Source: Caenispirillum bisanense (GTDB taxonomy: Bacteria; Pseudomonadota; Alphaproteobacteria; Rhodospirillales; Rhodospirillaceae). From it: 64,000 bases of DNA. The stretch's first letter is position 1. Every line of letters begins with the position of its first letter. Location of the stretch: assembly GCF_039523075.1 (NCBI RefSeq), contig NZ_BAAAEP010000021.1, positions 1 to 64,000 on the forward strand, read 5' to 3'. This document shows, piece after piece, positions 1 to 9,317 of this stretch. A program made the translations under genes and the position numbers. Below the pieces are notes generated by a model. It was not told the origin of the DNA, made no database searches, and saw only the letters and a program-made list of their open reading frames with translations.

Positions 1-2
1 CC

Positions 3-806
3 GAGGACGAGGCCGCCCTGACGGCGGCGGAGGAGGGCTTGCGGCGGCTGGACGATGCGCTGACCACGGCGCGGGCGGTGCTCGCCGACCGCCGCGCCGG
101 CCTTGCCGCCCACCTCGCCACCCCGGCCCCGGCGGAGGACGAGGCGGCGCTGGCGGTGCGGGCCGGCGAGACCGAAACCGCCTGCGAGGACGCCCGCCGC
201 CGCTGCGCCGAGCAGCGCGCCCGCCTGGAGCACGACGCCCGCCAGCGGGCGCGCGGCGACGATCTGGCCGCCCGCATCGACGCCCAGCGCGCCCGGTGCG
301 ACCTGTGGGCCGGGCTCAACGACGTCATCGGCTCCGCCAACGGCGACAAGTTCCGCCGCTTCGCCCAGAGCCTGACGCTTGACCGCCTGCTGATGCTCGC
401 CAACCGCCACCTGGAGGATCTGGCGGCGCGCTATGTGCTGCAGCGGTCGCCGGGCGGCGAACTGGACCTGCAGGTGATCGACCGCGAGATGGGCGACGAG
501 GTGCGCGGTGTCGGCTCCCTGTCGGGCGGCGAGCGCTTCCTGGTGTCGCTGGCGCTGGCGCTCGGCCTCGCCTCCATGTCCGGCGACCGGGCGCTGGTCG
601 AAAGCCTGTTCATCGACGAAGGCTTCGGGGCGCTGGACGCCGACAGCCTGGACGTCGCCCTGTCGGCCCTGGAGGCGCTGCAGGCGACCGGCCGCAAGGT
701 CGGCGTCATCAGCCACGTGCAGGCGCTGGTGGACCGCATCGGCGTGCAGATCCGCGTCAGCAAGGCCGGCGGCGGCCGCTCGCTGGTGGAGACGGTGGTG
801 GCCTGA
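3..806 (+). CDS. sbcC: Exonuclease SbcC, C-terminal part (partial)
   Basis: This is the C-terminal end of a Rad50/SbcC-type ATPase, the ATP-driven subunit of the SbcCD nuclease that opens hairpins and processes double-strand breaks. The frame is open from the window edge, so the start and Walker A lie outside. Visible parts are Glu/Ala/Arg-rich coiled-coil, then the ABC signature (SLSGGERFLVSLALA), the Walker B region (LFIDEGFGALD) and the switch histidine region (VISHVQALVDRI). SbcD would normally lie just upstream, outside the window. The gene converges on the response-regulator gene, with 17 bp between the two stops. A generic SMC-like ATPase is the alternative, but the LFIDEGFG motif is typical of SbcC. 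Confidence 0.85.
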   Translation, partial: EDEAALTAAEEGLRRLDDALTTARAVLADRRAGLAAHLATPAPAEDEAALAVRAGETETACEDARRRCAEQRARLEHDARQRARGDDLAARIDAQRARCDLWAGLNDVIGSANGDKFRRFAQSLTLDRLLMLANRHLEDLAARYVLQRSPGGELDLQVIDREMGDEVRGVGSLSGGERFLVSLALALGLASMSGDRALVESLFIDEGFGALDADSLDVALSALEALQATGRKVGVISHVQALVDRIGVQIRVSKAGGGRSLVETVVA

Positions 807-823
807 GCCGCCGCCGCCTGCCG

Positions 824-2545
824 CTACGCCCCGTCGGCGGCGGCCGGCTCGGTGCCGAGGCGCGCCAGCACCCAGTCGCGGAAGTCGTCCGGCGGCAGCG
901 GGCGGGCGAACAGCCAGCCCTGGCCGACCTGACAGCCGCGGTCGCCCAGGTAATCGCTGTGGGCCTGCGTCTCCACCCCCTCCGCCACCAGCTTGAGCCC
1001 GAGGTCGCGGCCCATGGCGATGACGGCGTTGATGATGGTCTGGCTGCCGGCGGTGTCGGGCAGGCCGCGCACGAAGCTCTGGTCGATCTTCAACTCGTCG
1101 GCCGGCAGGCGGTCGAGGTAGCTGAGCGAGGAATAGCCGGTGCCGAAATCGTCGATGGACAGCAGCACCCCCATGGCGCGCAACTCCGCCAGGGTGGCGA
1201 GCAGCGCCGGTTCGTCGCCGGCGAGCGCGCTTTCGGTGATCTCCAGCACCAGGGCATCGGCGGCGAGGCCGGTTTCCGCCAGTACGGCGCGCAGGGTGGC
1301 GGTGAAGTCGGGGTGGCGGAACTGCAGCACCGACACGTTGACCGCCAGCCGGAAGGCCGGCGGGAAGCCCGCCTGCCGCCAGCGGCGCATATGGCGGCAG
1401 GCCTCGCGCAGCACCCAGGCGCCGAGGTCGAGGATGAGCCCGGTTTCCTCCGCCACCGGCACGAACACCGCCGGCGCCACCCGGCCGAGGCTGGGGCTGG
1501 TCCAGCGCAGCAGCGCCTCGGCGCCGATGGGGGTGAGGGTGGCGAGGTCAACCTTGGGCTGGAAGTGCAGCTCGAACTCGTCGTTGACCAGGGCGGCGCG
1601 CAGGCCGTGGGCGATCTCCAGCCGTTCCAGCAGCTTGCCTGCCTGTTCCGGGCGATAGATGCGGCAGGCATTGCCACCGTCCTCGGCGGCGGCATGGGCG
1701 GCTTCCTCGGCGCGGGTGACCAGGGCGGCGGCCTCGCTGCCATGATCGGGGAACACCGCCACCCCCACCGACACGGTGGTGAACAGCTTGCGGCAGCCGA
1801 CCTCGTAGGGGGCGCCCATGGCGCGGCGCAGATCCTCGGCCATGTCGAGCACCCGGCCGGTCGCCGTCAGCGCCACCACGAAGCGCTCGCCGCCATGGCG
1901 GGCGAGGCGGCTGCCGGCCGGCAGGGCGGCAGCCAGCCGGGCCGCCGTCTGGCGCAGCAGGTCTTCGGCGGTGTCGAAGCCGGTCGCCACCTCGATCTGG
2001 CGGAAGCGGTCGATCTCGATGAACAGCACCGCCAGCCGGTCCGGCCGCGCCGCCAGCAGGGCGCCCAGGTCGCCGAGAAAGACGCCGCGGGTCGGCAGGC
2101 CGGTGACGGCATCGCTGTCGCGGGCCTGGTCGGTGGCGGCGGCGCGCTCGGCGGCGACGCGGGCCTCCCGCCGGCGCTCGCGGGCGAGGCGGGTCTCCAC
2201 CGTCGCCAGCAGCATCTCGATGTCCACCGGCTTGGTCAGGTAGTCGTCGGCGCCCAGCTGGCGGCCGGCGATGACGTCCTTGCGGTCGGCCAGGGCAGAC
2301 AGGAAGACGAAGGGCATGTCGGCCAGCGCGTCGCCGCGCTCGCGCAGGCGGGCCAGCACGTCATAGCCGCTCATGCCCGGCATGGTGACGTCGCACAGCA
2401 CCATGTCCGGCCGGTGGTCGATGATGGCCGCCAGCCCGTCGATGCCGTCGCCGGCCTCGATCACCTCGAACCCGGCGTCGCGCAGTTCGTCGGCCAGGAT
2501 GCGGCGCAGGGCCGCCTCGTCCTCAATGCACAAGATCCGCGCCAT
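824..2545 (-). CDS. Response regulator with REC, degenerate GGDEF and EAL domains
   Basis: A 573-residue regulator predicted to degrade cyclic di-GMP. An N-terminal receiver domain (residues 1-120) has the phosphoacceptor D52 (VLCDVTMPG) and the conserved lysine in LTKPVD. A GGDEF domain (about 140-300) follows, with the signature changed to GGERF at 218-222, so cyclase activity is doubtful. The C-terminal EAL domain (about 310-560) keeps EALLRW, NVSVLQF, ITES, DDFGTGYSS and the late glutamate in VAEGVETQ, as in active phosphodiesterases. It is the last gene of a minus-strand series after a periplasmic binding protein and a histidine kinase, 75 bp behind the kinase, which is the likely phosphodonor. 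The signal sensed is unknown. Confidence 0.93.
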   Translation of the reverse strand: MARILCIEDEAALRRILADELRDAGFEVIEAGDGIDGLAAIIDHRPDMVLCDVTMPGMSGYDVLARLRERGDALADMPFVFLSALADRKDVIAGRQLGADDYLTKPVDIEMLLATVETRLARERRREARVAAERAAATDQARDSDAVTGLPTRGVFLGDLGALLAARPDRLAVLFIEIDRFRQIEVATGFDTAEDLLRQTAARLAAALPAGSRLARHGGERFVVALTATGRVLDMAEDLRRAMGAPYEVGCRKLFTTVSVGVAVFPDHGSEAAALVTRAEEAAHAAAEDGGNACRIYRPEQAGKLLERLEIAHGLRAALVNDEFELHFQPKVDLATLTPIGAEALLRWTSPSLGRVAPAVFVPVAEETGLILDLGAWVLREACRHMRRWRQAGFPPAFRLAVNVSVLQFRHPDFTATLRAVLAETGLAADALVLEITESALAGDEPALLATLAELRAMGVLLSIDDFGTGYSSLSYLDRLPADELKIDQSFVRGLPDTAGSQTIINAVIAMGRDLGLKLVAEGVETQAHSDYLGDRGCQVGQGWLFARPLPPDDFRDWVLARLGTEPAAADGA

Positions 2546-2620
2546 GCGGTCCGTCTCCCCCCGATTGCTCCCGGCCGCCCCTCAGCGGCCGCCACCCCGT
2601 TTGTGCTGCCGGCCGTCGCC

Positions 2621-5600
2621 TCAGCCGATGTCCGCCGTCTCCGCCTCCTGCTGCTGCGACGCGACGGTGCCGCCGGGCGGCAGCAGCGGCAGGTCCACCG
2701 TGAAGGTGGTGCCGGCGCCCTCGATGCTCTGCACCGACACGCTGCCGCCGTGCATTTCCACCAGCCGCTTCACGAAGTGCAGGCCGATGCCGGTGCCGGC
2801 GATGCCGGTGGAGGTGCGGGCGCGGAAGAAGCGCTGGAACAGCCGCGGCAGGTCTTCCGCCGGGATGCCGACGCCTTCGTCGGTCACCGCCACGCGGGCC
2901 CGCTGCCCCTCCTGCCAGCCGCGCACCAGCACGGTGCCGCCCTTGGGCGAGTACTTGACCGCATTGGCCAGCAGGTTGGTCGCCACCTGATCGAGCAGCG
3001 TGCCGTCGGCCACCAGCCGGTCGGGCAGGGCGTCGATGTCGCAGACGATGGTGTGGTTGCGGGTCAGCGCCTGCTGGCGATGGCAGACCTCCGTCAGGAT
3101 GCGCTTAAGGTCGCAGTCCTGCGGCGCGAAGCGGATCTCGCCGGAGTCCAGGCGCGAGGCCGACAGGATGGCGTCGATCAGCCCCACCATGCGGGCGACG
3201 GCGGCGCGGATCTCGGTGCCGAGGTTGGTGAAGTCGCCCTCCGCCAGGGTCGCCCGCCGGCGCATCAGCCGCTGGGTGGAGGCGTCGATGATGGCGAGCG
3301 GGGTGCGGAATTCGTGGCTGGTCATGGACACGAACTCGCGCTGCAGCTGGTTCAGCTCGCGCTCGCGCTCCAGCGCCACCCGCAGCGCCTCGGCCGCCTG
3401 CTTGTGGCCGGTGATGTCGGTGATGACGAACAGGGTGGAGCCGTCGGGGGTGTGGTCGACCATGGTTTCGATCCACCGCCCGTCGGGCAGCTGGCGCTCG
3501 GCCAGGAAGGTTTCCTGCCGGCGGTAGAGGGTGAGGCGCTCCCCCACCCAGCTTTCATCCTGGCCGAGGCCGAGGCCGATGGCGCGGGTGATCTCCGCCA
3601 TGGGGATGCCGGGGCGCAGCAGGGTGTCGACCTCCGGCATGAACTCGCGCACCTGGTCGTTGCACAGCACCAGCCGCTCGTCGGCGTCATACAGCGCGAA
3701 GCCGCCCTTGAAGGTGTTGATGGCGGTGATGAGCCGTTCTTCCGCCTGCCGCTGGGCGGCGGTGCGGCTTTCCACCAGTTCTTCCAGATGGCCGCGGTAG
3801 GCCGCCAGTTCCTCCTCCACCCGCTTGCGGTCGGTGATGTCGCGGATGAAGGCGGCGCAGGTGCGGGCGCCGCGCATGGGCATCTGGGTGACGGTCAGCT
3901 CGATGGGGAAGGTGGAGCCGTCGGCGCGCAGGCCGAGCGCCTCCATGCGCTGCTCGCGGTGGCGCAGCTCGCCGGTTTCGAGGTAGCGGCGGATGCCCTC
4001 GGCATGGCCGGCGCGCAGGGGCTGGGGCACCAGCGTCTCGATGATCAGGCGGCCGGCGACGTCGCCGCGGCGGCGGCCGAAGATGCGTTCGGCGGCGCGG
4101 TTGAACTCGACGATGCGGCCGTCGCCGTCCATGGTGATGATGGCGTCGGCGGCGCCTTCGACGATGGCGCGGAAGCGTTCCTCGCTCTGCTTGTGCTCGG
4201 TGATGTCGGAGCGCACGCAGACCGTGCCGCCGTCCTGGGTGCGGAAGTCGGCGATGCGCAGCCAGCGGCCGTCGGTCAGCCGCCGCTCCACCGCATCGCC
4301 GGGGTTGCGGAACTGCGACAGGCGGCGGGCGATGAAGCCGGCGCGGTCGATGACGGCATCGTCGAACATGCCGGAATCGGCGGCGTGGGTCAGGAACTCC
4401 AGGTACGGCGTGCCGGGCACCAGCATCTCCGCACCCGGCCCGTAGGTCTGGAGGAACTTGGAGTTGGCGATGACCAGCCGTTCCTCGGCGTCGTAGAGAG
4501 CGAAGCCGTCGGAAATGGCCTCGATGGCCTCCGCCAGTCGCTGGCGGACCTCGCGGTTGCGGATCTCGTCGGCATGGGCGGCGGCCAGGCGGTCGCGTTC
4601 CACCAGGTTGTCGCGGAAGACGGTGAGGGCGCGCACGATGTCGCCCACCTCGTCGCTGCTGCGCACCGGCGGCAGGGTGATGTCCGGGTCGCCGGCCGAC
4701 AGGCGGCGCAGGGCGGCGGTGGCGGCGGTCAGCGGCCGCACCACCAGCCGCTGCACCACCAGCACGCCCAGCACGGCGACCACGAAGGTGACGGCCAGAC
4801 CGCTGAGGATGGCGCGTTCGCGCATGCGGCTGACCGGGGCGTGGACCTCGGCCAGATCGGCGGTCGCCACCACCGCCCAGCGGGCGCCCAGGAAGTCGAG
4901 CGGCGTATAGGCGGCGAGCAGCCGGGTCGGGGTGGCGTCGGGGCCCAGTTCCTCGCTTTCCATGATGCCGCTGGTGCCGGCCAGCGCCGCTTCCACCGGC
5001 GCCGTGCGCACCGCCCGCGCCATCAGGGTGCTGCGGCCGGACACCCGGCTGTCGGAGCGCATCATGTGGTCGGCGCCGACGATGAACACGTCGCCCGACC
5101 GGCCGAGGCCGGTGGCCGCCTGCACCAGCCGGTTGATGCGGTCGGTGGGGATTTCCAGCACCAGCACCCCGGTCAGCGCCCCGGCGGGATCGAGCAGCGG
5201 CGCCGCCAGGAAGGCGACCGGGCGGTCCTGGTGGGCTTCATAGGGGGCGAAGTCGACGAACACCTGCAGGTCGGCGTCGCGGGTGCGGGCGTGGGTGGCG
5301 ATCACCGCTTCCCACGCGCGCCGCAGGCCGGTGGCGGCGAAGGGGCGGTCGGTTACGGTGACGGCGAAGTCCGGGCGTTTCTTGACCGAGTAGATCACCC
5401 GCCCGGTGGCATCCACCAGCAGCATGTCGGCATAGCCGAAGTCGCGAGCGAACTGGCGCAGGCGGGGGTGGAAGCGGTTGTGCGCCAGGCTGAAGATGGA
5501 CGGGTCGTTGGGGTGATCCAGCCGGTCGCGGTCCTGCGGGCTGTAGGGGTTGGCCTCGACATACAGGTGGCGCAGGCGTTCGGGCGCCCGCTCGCCCATC

Positions 5601-5863
5601 TCGTCCCAGCCCACCAGGAAGCTGGAGTAGGCTTCCTCGATCAGCGGGTTGGTGGCCTGGCTGCGGAGGTCGCGGCGCAGGGCCTCCAGGTATTCCTCCA
5701 GGGCGAGGCGGCGGCTTTCCAGCAGGGCGCCCAGGCGGTCCTCGGCGGCGGTGGCCAGTTCGCGGGCGGCGCGGTCATAGTCCGCGTAGGCCACCACCAG
5801 CCCGGTGACGAGCGTCGCCAGAACCACCAGCAGGGGAATCTTCTGTGCCAGTTTGAGGCGCAA
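2621..5863 (-). CDS. Membrane sensor histidine kinase with Cache, HAMP and multiple PAS domains
   Basis: About 1080 residues from a TTG start (MRLKLAQKIPLL), with AGGAT about 10 nt upstream. The frame stays open further 5' but there reads antisense-like sequence across the binding-protein gene. Order: TM helix (about 8-28), a large periplasmic Cache-like sensor (35-340), second TM (about 352-375), HAMP, PAS regions near 455, 565 and 722, HisKA with SHEFRTPL (H near 850), and HATPase with NLLANAVKYSPKGG, DEGVGIP and GTGIGLHFVKRL. There is no receiver domain, so the phosphoryl group should pass to the REC-GGDEF-EAL protein encoded next. The binding protein upstream may present ligand to the periplasmic domain or belong to an unrelated uptake function. 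The domain call is firm; the ligand is unknown. Confidence 0.93.
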   Translation of the reverse strand: MRLKLAQKIPLLVVLATLVTGLVVAYADYDRAARELATAAEDRLGALLESRRLALEEYLEALRRDLRSQATNPLIEEAYSSFLVGWDEMGERAPERLRHLYVEANPYSPQDRDRLDHPNDPSIFSLAHNRFHPRLRQFARDFGYADMLLVDATGRVIYSVKKRPDFAVTVTDRPFAATGLRRAWEAVIATHARTRDADLQVFVDFAPYEAHQDRPVAFLAAPLLDPAGALTGVLVLEIPTDRINRLVQAATGLGRSGDVFIVGADHMMRSDSRVSGRSTLMARAVRTAPVEAALAGTSGIMESEELGPDATPTRLLAAYTPLDFLGARWAVVATADLAEVHAPVSRMRERAILSGLAVTFVVAVLGVLVVQRLVVRPLTAATAALRRLSAGDPDITLPPVRSSDEVGDIVRALTVFRDNLVERDRLAAAHADEIRNREVRQRLAEAIEAISDGFALYDAEERLVIANSKFLQTYGPGAEMLVPGTPYLEFLTHAADSGMFDDAVIDRAGFIARRLSQFRNPGDAVERRLTDGRWLRIADFRTQDGGTVCVRSDITEHKQSEERFRAIVEGAADAIITMDGDGRIVEFNRAAERIFGRRRGDVAGRLIIETLVPQPLRAGHAEGIRRYLETGELRHREQRMEALGLRADGSTFPIELTVTQMPMRGARTCAAFIRDITDRKRVEEELAAYRGHLEELVESRTAAQRQAEERLITAINTFKGGFALYDADERLVLCNDQVREFMPEVDTLLRPGIPMAEITRAIGLGLGQDESWVGERLTLYRRQETFLAERQLPDGRWIETMVDHTPDGSTLFVITDITGHKQAAEALRVALERERELNQLQREFVSMTSHEFRTPLAIIDASTQRLMRRRATLAEGDFTNLGTEIRAAVARMVGLIDAILSASRLDSGEIRFAPQDCDLKRILTEVCHRQQALTRNHTIVCDIDALPDRLVADGTLLDQVATNLLANAVKYSPKGGTVLVRGWQEGQRARVAVTDEGVGIPAEDLPRLFQRFFRARTSTGIAGTGIGLHFVKRLVEMHGGSVSVQSIEGAGTTFTVDLPLLPPGGTVASQQQEAETADIG

Positions 5864-5922
5864 TGGCCGTGTATCCTCGCAGGCGCCGTTGCCACCGGTG
5901 CGGCGGGTGGGGGAAGGGGCGG

Positions 5923-6690
5923 TCAATAGATGCTGAAGGGGAAGTACTTGGCGTTGATGCGGTCGTAGGTGCCATCCATGCGGACCCGCAGGATGGCGCG
6001 GTTGAGGGCCTGCAGCAGCGTCTCGTCGCCATGGCGGACGGCGATGCCGATGCCCTCGTCGGCATAGATCGGGGCGCCGACGAATTCGAAGTGGGCGCCC
6101 TCCGGCGTTTTCGTCAGCGCCCACATCACCAGGCTGTCGGCGATCAGCAGGTCGGCCTCGCCGCGCATGAGCGCCCGGTTGGCCTCCGACTGGGTGGCAA
6201 AGACGCGCATGTCCATGCCGATCTCGCCGTGGCCGAGCAGGTACTTGTGGGCGGTGGTGTCGGCCTCCACCGCCACCCGCTTGCCGCGCAGGTGTTCCGG
6301 CGAGACGTCGATGCGCGAGCCCTTGCGGGCGATGAACTGCATGGGGGTGCGGTAATAGCGGTTGGTGAAGGCCACCAGCTGCTTGCGTTCCTCGGTGATC
6401 GACATGCTGGCGATGATGGCGTCGATGCGGCGGTCGTTGAGGGCCGGGATGAGGTCGCCCCACGGCACCGCGACGATCTCGCACGTTGCCTGCATGGCGG
6501 CGCACAAGGCCTCGGCCATGTCGACGTCGAACCCGCCGAGGCTGCCGTCGGCCTGGACATAGCTGAAGGGGGCGTAATCGCCCTCGGTGCCGATGATGAG
6601 CCTGTCGGCGGCTGCCATCGCCCGCAGCGGCGCCGCGACGGCAAGGAGCGTCGCCAGCACCAGGGCCGCCCGCACGATCCACGGTCGCAC
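5923..6690 (-). CDS. Periplasmic solute-binding protein, family 3
   Basis: A 255-residue secreted binding protein of the amino-acid/opine type (SBP_bac_3). The GTG start is chosen because it begins a classic signal peptide (MRPWIVRAALVLATLL..APLRAMAAA) and follows GGGGAG at about 8 nt. A longer frame upstream adds unlike sequence. The mature protein starts DRLIIGTEGDYAPFSY and contains GFDVDMAEALC, the family signature region. No permease or ABC ATPase genes are adjacent. Instead the next gene, 59 bp downstream, encodes a Cache/PAS histidine kinase. This arrangement suggests, but does not prove, a role as extracytoplasmic ligand receptor for the kinase rather than in transport. Confidence 0.9.
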   Translation of the reverse strand: MRPWIVRAALVLATLLAVAAPLRAMAAADRLIIGTEGDYAPFSYVQADGSLGGFDVDMAEALCAAMQATCEIVAVPWGDLIPALNDRRIDAIIASMSITEERKQLVAFTNRYYRTPMQFIARKGSRIDVSPEHLRGKRVAVEADTTAHKYLLGHGEIGMDMRVFATQSEANRALMRGEADLLIADSLVMWALTKTPEGAHFEFVGAPIYADEGIGIAVRHGDETLLQALNRAILRVRMDGTYDRINAKYFPFSIY

Positions 6691-6820
6691 GCCTGTGTCT
6701 CCCCCTCTCTGCGCGCTGCCACCCATCCCGACCGGCTGCGCCTCCAAAGTGTCCCACAGCCGGGGGCACTTGCCCAGGGGGATCAGTCGCGGCAGACGTG
6801 CAGGTGGGGCGGCGCCGGCG

Positions 6821-7744
6821 TCAGTGGGGGTGGCGGTGGCCGGGCGGCTGCGACTCGCGCCGGCGGCGGCCATCCTCCAGCTCGGCGTCGATTTCGGCGC
6901 CGATCAGCACGGCATAGGCGCCGACGAAGAACCACATCAGCAGCACCACCACCGCGCCGAGGGAGCCGTAGGTCTCGTTGTAGGACGCGAAGTTGGTCAC
7001 GTACCACGAGAACAGCATGCTGGCCGCCAGCCACAACGCCGCCCCCACCACCGTGCCCCAGCTGAACAGCCGGAAGCGGGCGCGCGGCCGGTTGGGCGCC
7101 AGGTGATAGATGACGCCCAGGCCGAACAGGACCCCCGCCAGCATCAGCAGCCAGCGGCCGGCCAGGATCAGGTCGGCGGCCACGTTGCCCTGCACGCCGA
7201 CGGCGGTGAAGGCGATGGGCAGCACCACCACCAGCATCAGCGCCACCACCATGCTGAGGATGGTGCCGGCGGTGAGGCCGAGGGCGACCAGGTTCTGCTT
7301 GATGATGTTGCGGCTTTCGCCGACGTCGTAAACGATGTTGAGCGCCCCCATGATCGCCTTGACGCCGCGGGTGGAGGAATAGAGCGCGATGGTGGTCGAC
7401 AGCAGCAGGCTGATGCTGAGGGTCGCTTCCTCCCGCGTCAGCTGCTGCACCTGGGTGTCGATGATCTCATAGGCCTGCGGCGGCACGGTGCCGTGCAGGG
7501 CCTGCATCTGGTCCCGGATGCGCGACGGATCGGCCAACAGCCCGAAGACGGAGATGAGCGCCGCCAGGAACGGGAACAGCGCCAGCAGACCGTAGAAGGC
7601 GACGCCAGCGGCGACCACGTTCAGGTTGTCGGCGCCGATGCGTTCTCCCAGCCGCTTCAGGAAGTCGATCAGCCGGAACAGCCGGATGCGGCGCAGGCGG
7701 CGGTTGCCGGCCGGGGGTGCGTCGCTGGCGGAACCGGGGGTCAT
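6821..7744 (-). CDS. YihY/virulence factor BrkB family inner-membrane protein
   Basis: A 307-residue polytopic membrane protein of the YihY/BrkB family. The family hallmark FYGLLALFPFLAAL lies in the first TM segment, followed by about five more hydrophobic segments and a charged tail ending in Arg/His-rich sequence. The family was once called ribonuclease BN in error; its biochemical role is not settled. It stands alone on the minus strand, divergent from the uracil permease, with about 200 bp between the two starts that should hold both promoters. Confidence 0.9.
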   Translation of the reverse strand: MTPGSASDAPPAGNRRLRRIRLFRLIDFLKRLGERIGADNLNVVAAGVAFYGLLALFPFLAALISVFGLLADPSRIRDQMQALHGTVPPQAYEIIDTQVQQLTREEATLSISLLLSTTIALYSSTRGVKAIMGALNIVYDVGESRNIIKQNLVALGLTAGTILSMVVALMLVVVLPIAFTAVGVQGNVAADLILAGRWLLMLAGVLFGLGVIYHLAPNRPRARFRLFSWGTVVGAALWLAASMLFSWYVTNFASYNETYGSLGAVVVLLMWFFVGAYAVLIGAEIDAELEDGRRRRESQPPGHRHPH

Positions 7745-7940
7745 GGCGGGCGTTCCCTTTCCGGCGGTTGCAGGCGGAAGCGTGCATCGCCCCCATCGCG
7801 GGAACGGCTGGCGGAGCCCGGCGGTTCTGCATCAACCGCTTCTTCCGCCGCGGTTTTCTCTTGCGCCGCCGCTCCGGCGGGAGTACCGAACGGCCCCGCC
7901 GCATCTTCATCCTAAAGTTCCGACAAGAGGGGATAACACC

Positions 7941-9278
7941 ATGGCCGCCGACCTCGACGTGGTCCTGGACGTGCACGACCGGCCGGCGCCGGCAACCTGG
8001 GCCGTGCTCAGCCTGCAGCACCTGTTCGCCATGTTCGGCGCCACCATCCTGGTGCCGTTCCTGACCGGGCTCAACCCGGCGGTGGCGCTGGTGTCGAGCG
8101 GCCTCGGCACGCTGCTCTACATCCTGTGCACGCGGGCCCGCATTCCGGCCTATCTCGGCAGCTCGTTCGCCTTCATCGCCCCGATCATCTCGGCCGCCTC
8201 CATCGCCGGTCCCGGCGGTGCCATGGTGGGTGCGGCGGTTGCGGGCGCCGTCTACGTCGTCGTCGCCTTCTTCATCTGGAAGGGCGGCATCGGCTGGCTG
8301 ATGCGCCTGCTGCCGCCCATCGTGGTCGGCCCGGTGATCATGGTGATCGGCCTGAGCCTCGCCTCGGTCGCCGTCGACATGGCCATGAACCTGCCGGGGC
8401 AGGGCGTCTATTCGGCGCCGCACTTCGTCACCGCCCTGGCGACGCTGCTGATCGCCATCCTGTGCGGCATGTTCCTGAAGGGCGTGTTCGCGCTGGTGCC
8501 GATCCTGTTCGGCATCGTCGGCGGCTATGTGGTCGGGCTGGCCATCGGCATCGTCGACTTCGCCCCGGTGGCGCAGGCGCCGTGGCTTGCCGTGCCCGCG
8601 TTCTCCCTGCCGGCCTTCTACCTGCCGTGGCCGCAGCTTCTCGCCTGCATCCTGATCGTCGCCCCGGTGGCGGTGGTGACCCTGGCCGAGCACATCGGCG
8701 ACCAGATGGTGCTGAGCAAGGTGACCGGCCGCAACTTCCTGGAGGAGCCGGGCCTGCACCGCTCCATCCTCGGCGACGGCGCGGCGACCATGCTGGCCTC
8801 GTTCATCGGCGGCCCGCCCAACACCACCTACGGCGAGAACATCGGCGTCATCGCCATCACCCGCGTCATGAGCGTGTGGGTGATCGGCGGCGCCGCCTGC
8901 CTGGCGGTTCTGTTCGGCTTCGTCGGCAAGATCGCGGCGCTGATCCAGACCATCCCGACGGCGGTGATGGGCGGCGTGTCGATCCTGCTGTTCGGCATCA
9001 TTGCCAGCTCCGGCATGCGCATGCTGATCGACCGCCAGATCGACCTCGGCCGCAAGCGCAACCTGATCATCGCCTCGGTGATCCTGGTCATCGGCATCGG
9101 CGGCGCCCTGGTGCAGGTGCCGTTCTCGGTGGAAGTGGACGGCGCCCCGGTGGAAGCCAGCGTCAAGATCGCCGGCATGGCCCTTGCCACCATCGTCGGC
9201 CTGGTGCTGAACCTGGTCCTGCCGGGCCGCGAGGCGGCCGAGCACGGCGGCTCCATCTTCCAGCGCACCAAGGCGTGA
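7941..9278 (+). CDS. uraA: Uracil/nucleobase:cation symporter (NCS2 family)
   Basis: A 445-residue NCS2 permease, predicted to import uracil with protons across the inner membrane. The ATG at 7941 is preceded by GAGGGGATAACACC, a strong ribosome binding site; the frame upstream is open but not family-like. Family features are QHLFAMFGATILVPFLTG in TM1, SSFAFIAPI in TM3, LAEHIGDQMVLSKVTGRNF in TM8 with the substrate-contacting Glu, and GGPPNTTYGENIGVIAITR in TM10. About 14 TM segments are expected. The histidine and glutamate of the AEHIGD motif fit UraA better than xanthine/urate carriers, but substrate choice within NCS2 remains an inference. Confidence 0.9.
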   Translation: MAADLDVVLDVHDRPAPATWAVLSLQHLFAMFGATILVPFLTGLNPAVALVSSGLGTLLYILCTRARIPAYLGSSFAFIAPIISAASIAGPGGAMVGAAVAGAVYVVVAFFIWKGGIGWLMRLLPPIVVGPVIMVIGLSLASVAVDMAMNLPGQGVYSAPHFVTALATLLIAILCGMFLKGVFALVPILFGIVGGYVVGLAIGIVDFAPVAQAPWLAVPAFSLPAFYLPWPQLLACILIVAPVAVVTLAEHIGDQMVLSKVTGRNFLEEPGLHRSILGDGAATMLASFIGGPPNTTYGENIGVIAITRVMSVWVIGGAACLAVLFGFVGKIAALIQTIPTAVMGGVSILLFGIIASSGMRMLIDRQIDLGRKRNLIIASVILVIGIGGALVQVPFSVEVDGAPVEASVKIAGMALATIVGLVLNLVLPGREAAEHGGSIFQRTKA

Positions 9279-9285
9279 GTACTGC

Positions 9286-9313
9286 TTGCGATCCGGTGCG
9301 GTTGAGGTATTAT
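9286..9313 (+). promoter_or_regulatory. Candidate sigma-70 promoter for structured RNA
   Basis: TTGCGA (9286-9291), 16-nt spacer, TATTAT (9308-9313). Four of six -35 bases and five of six -10 bases match the sigma-70 consensus. It lies just after the uraA stop and would start transcription near 9320, exactly where a series of stable hairpins begins. Confidence 0.5.
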
Positions 9314-9317
9314 CAGG

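Noticed and set aside
959..5929. A 1656-codon open frame on the plus strand
   Set aside because: It is antisense to the regulator and kinase genes, is composed of Gly/His/Gln/Arg low-complexity sequence and has no domain. Long antisense frames are expected in 70% GC DNA.
5864..6769. N-terminal extension of the kinase gene across the binding-protein gene
   Set aside because: The extension reads another frame of the binding protein. TTG 5863 gives a proper membrane anchor and ribosome site.
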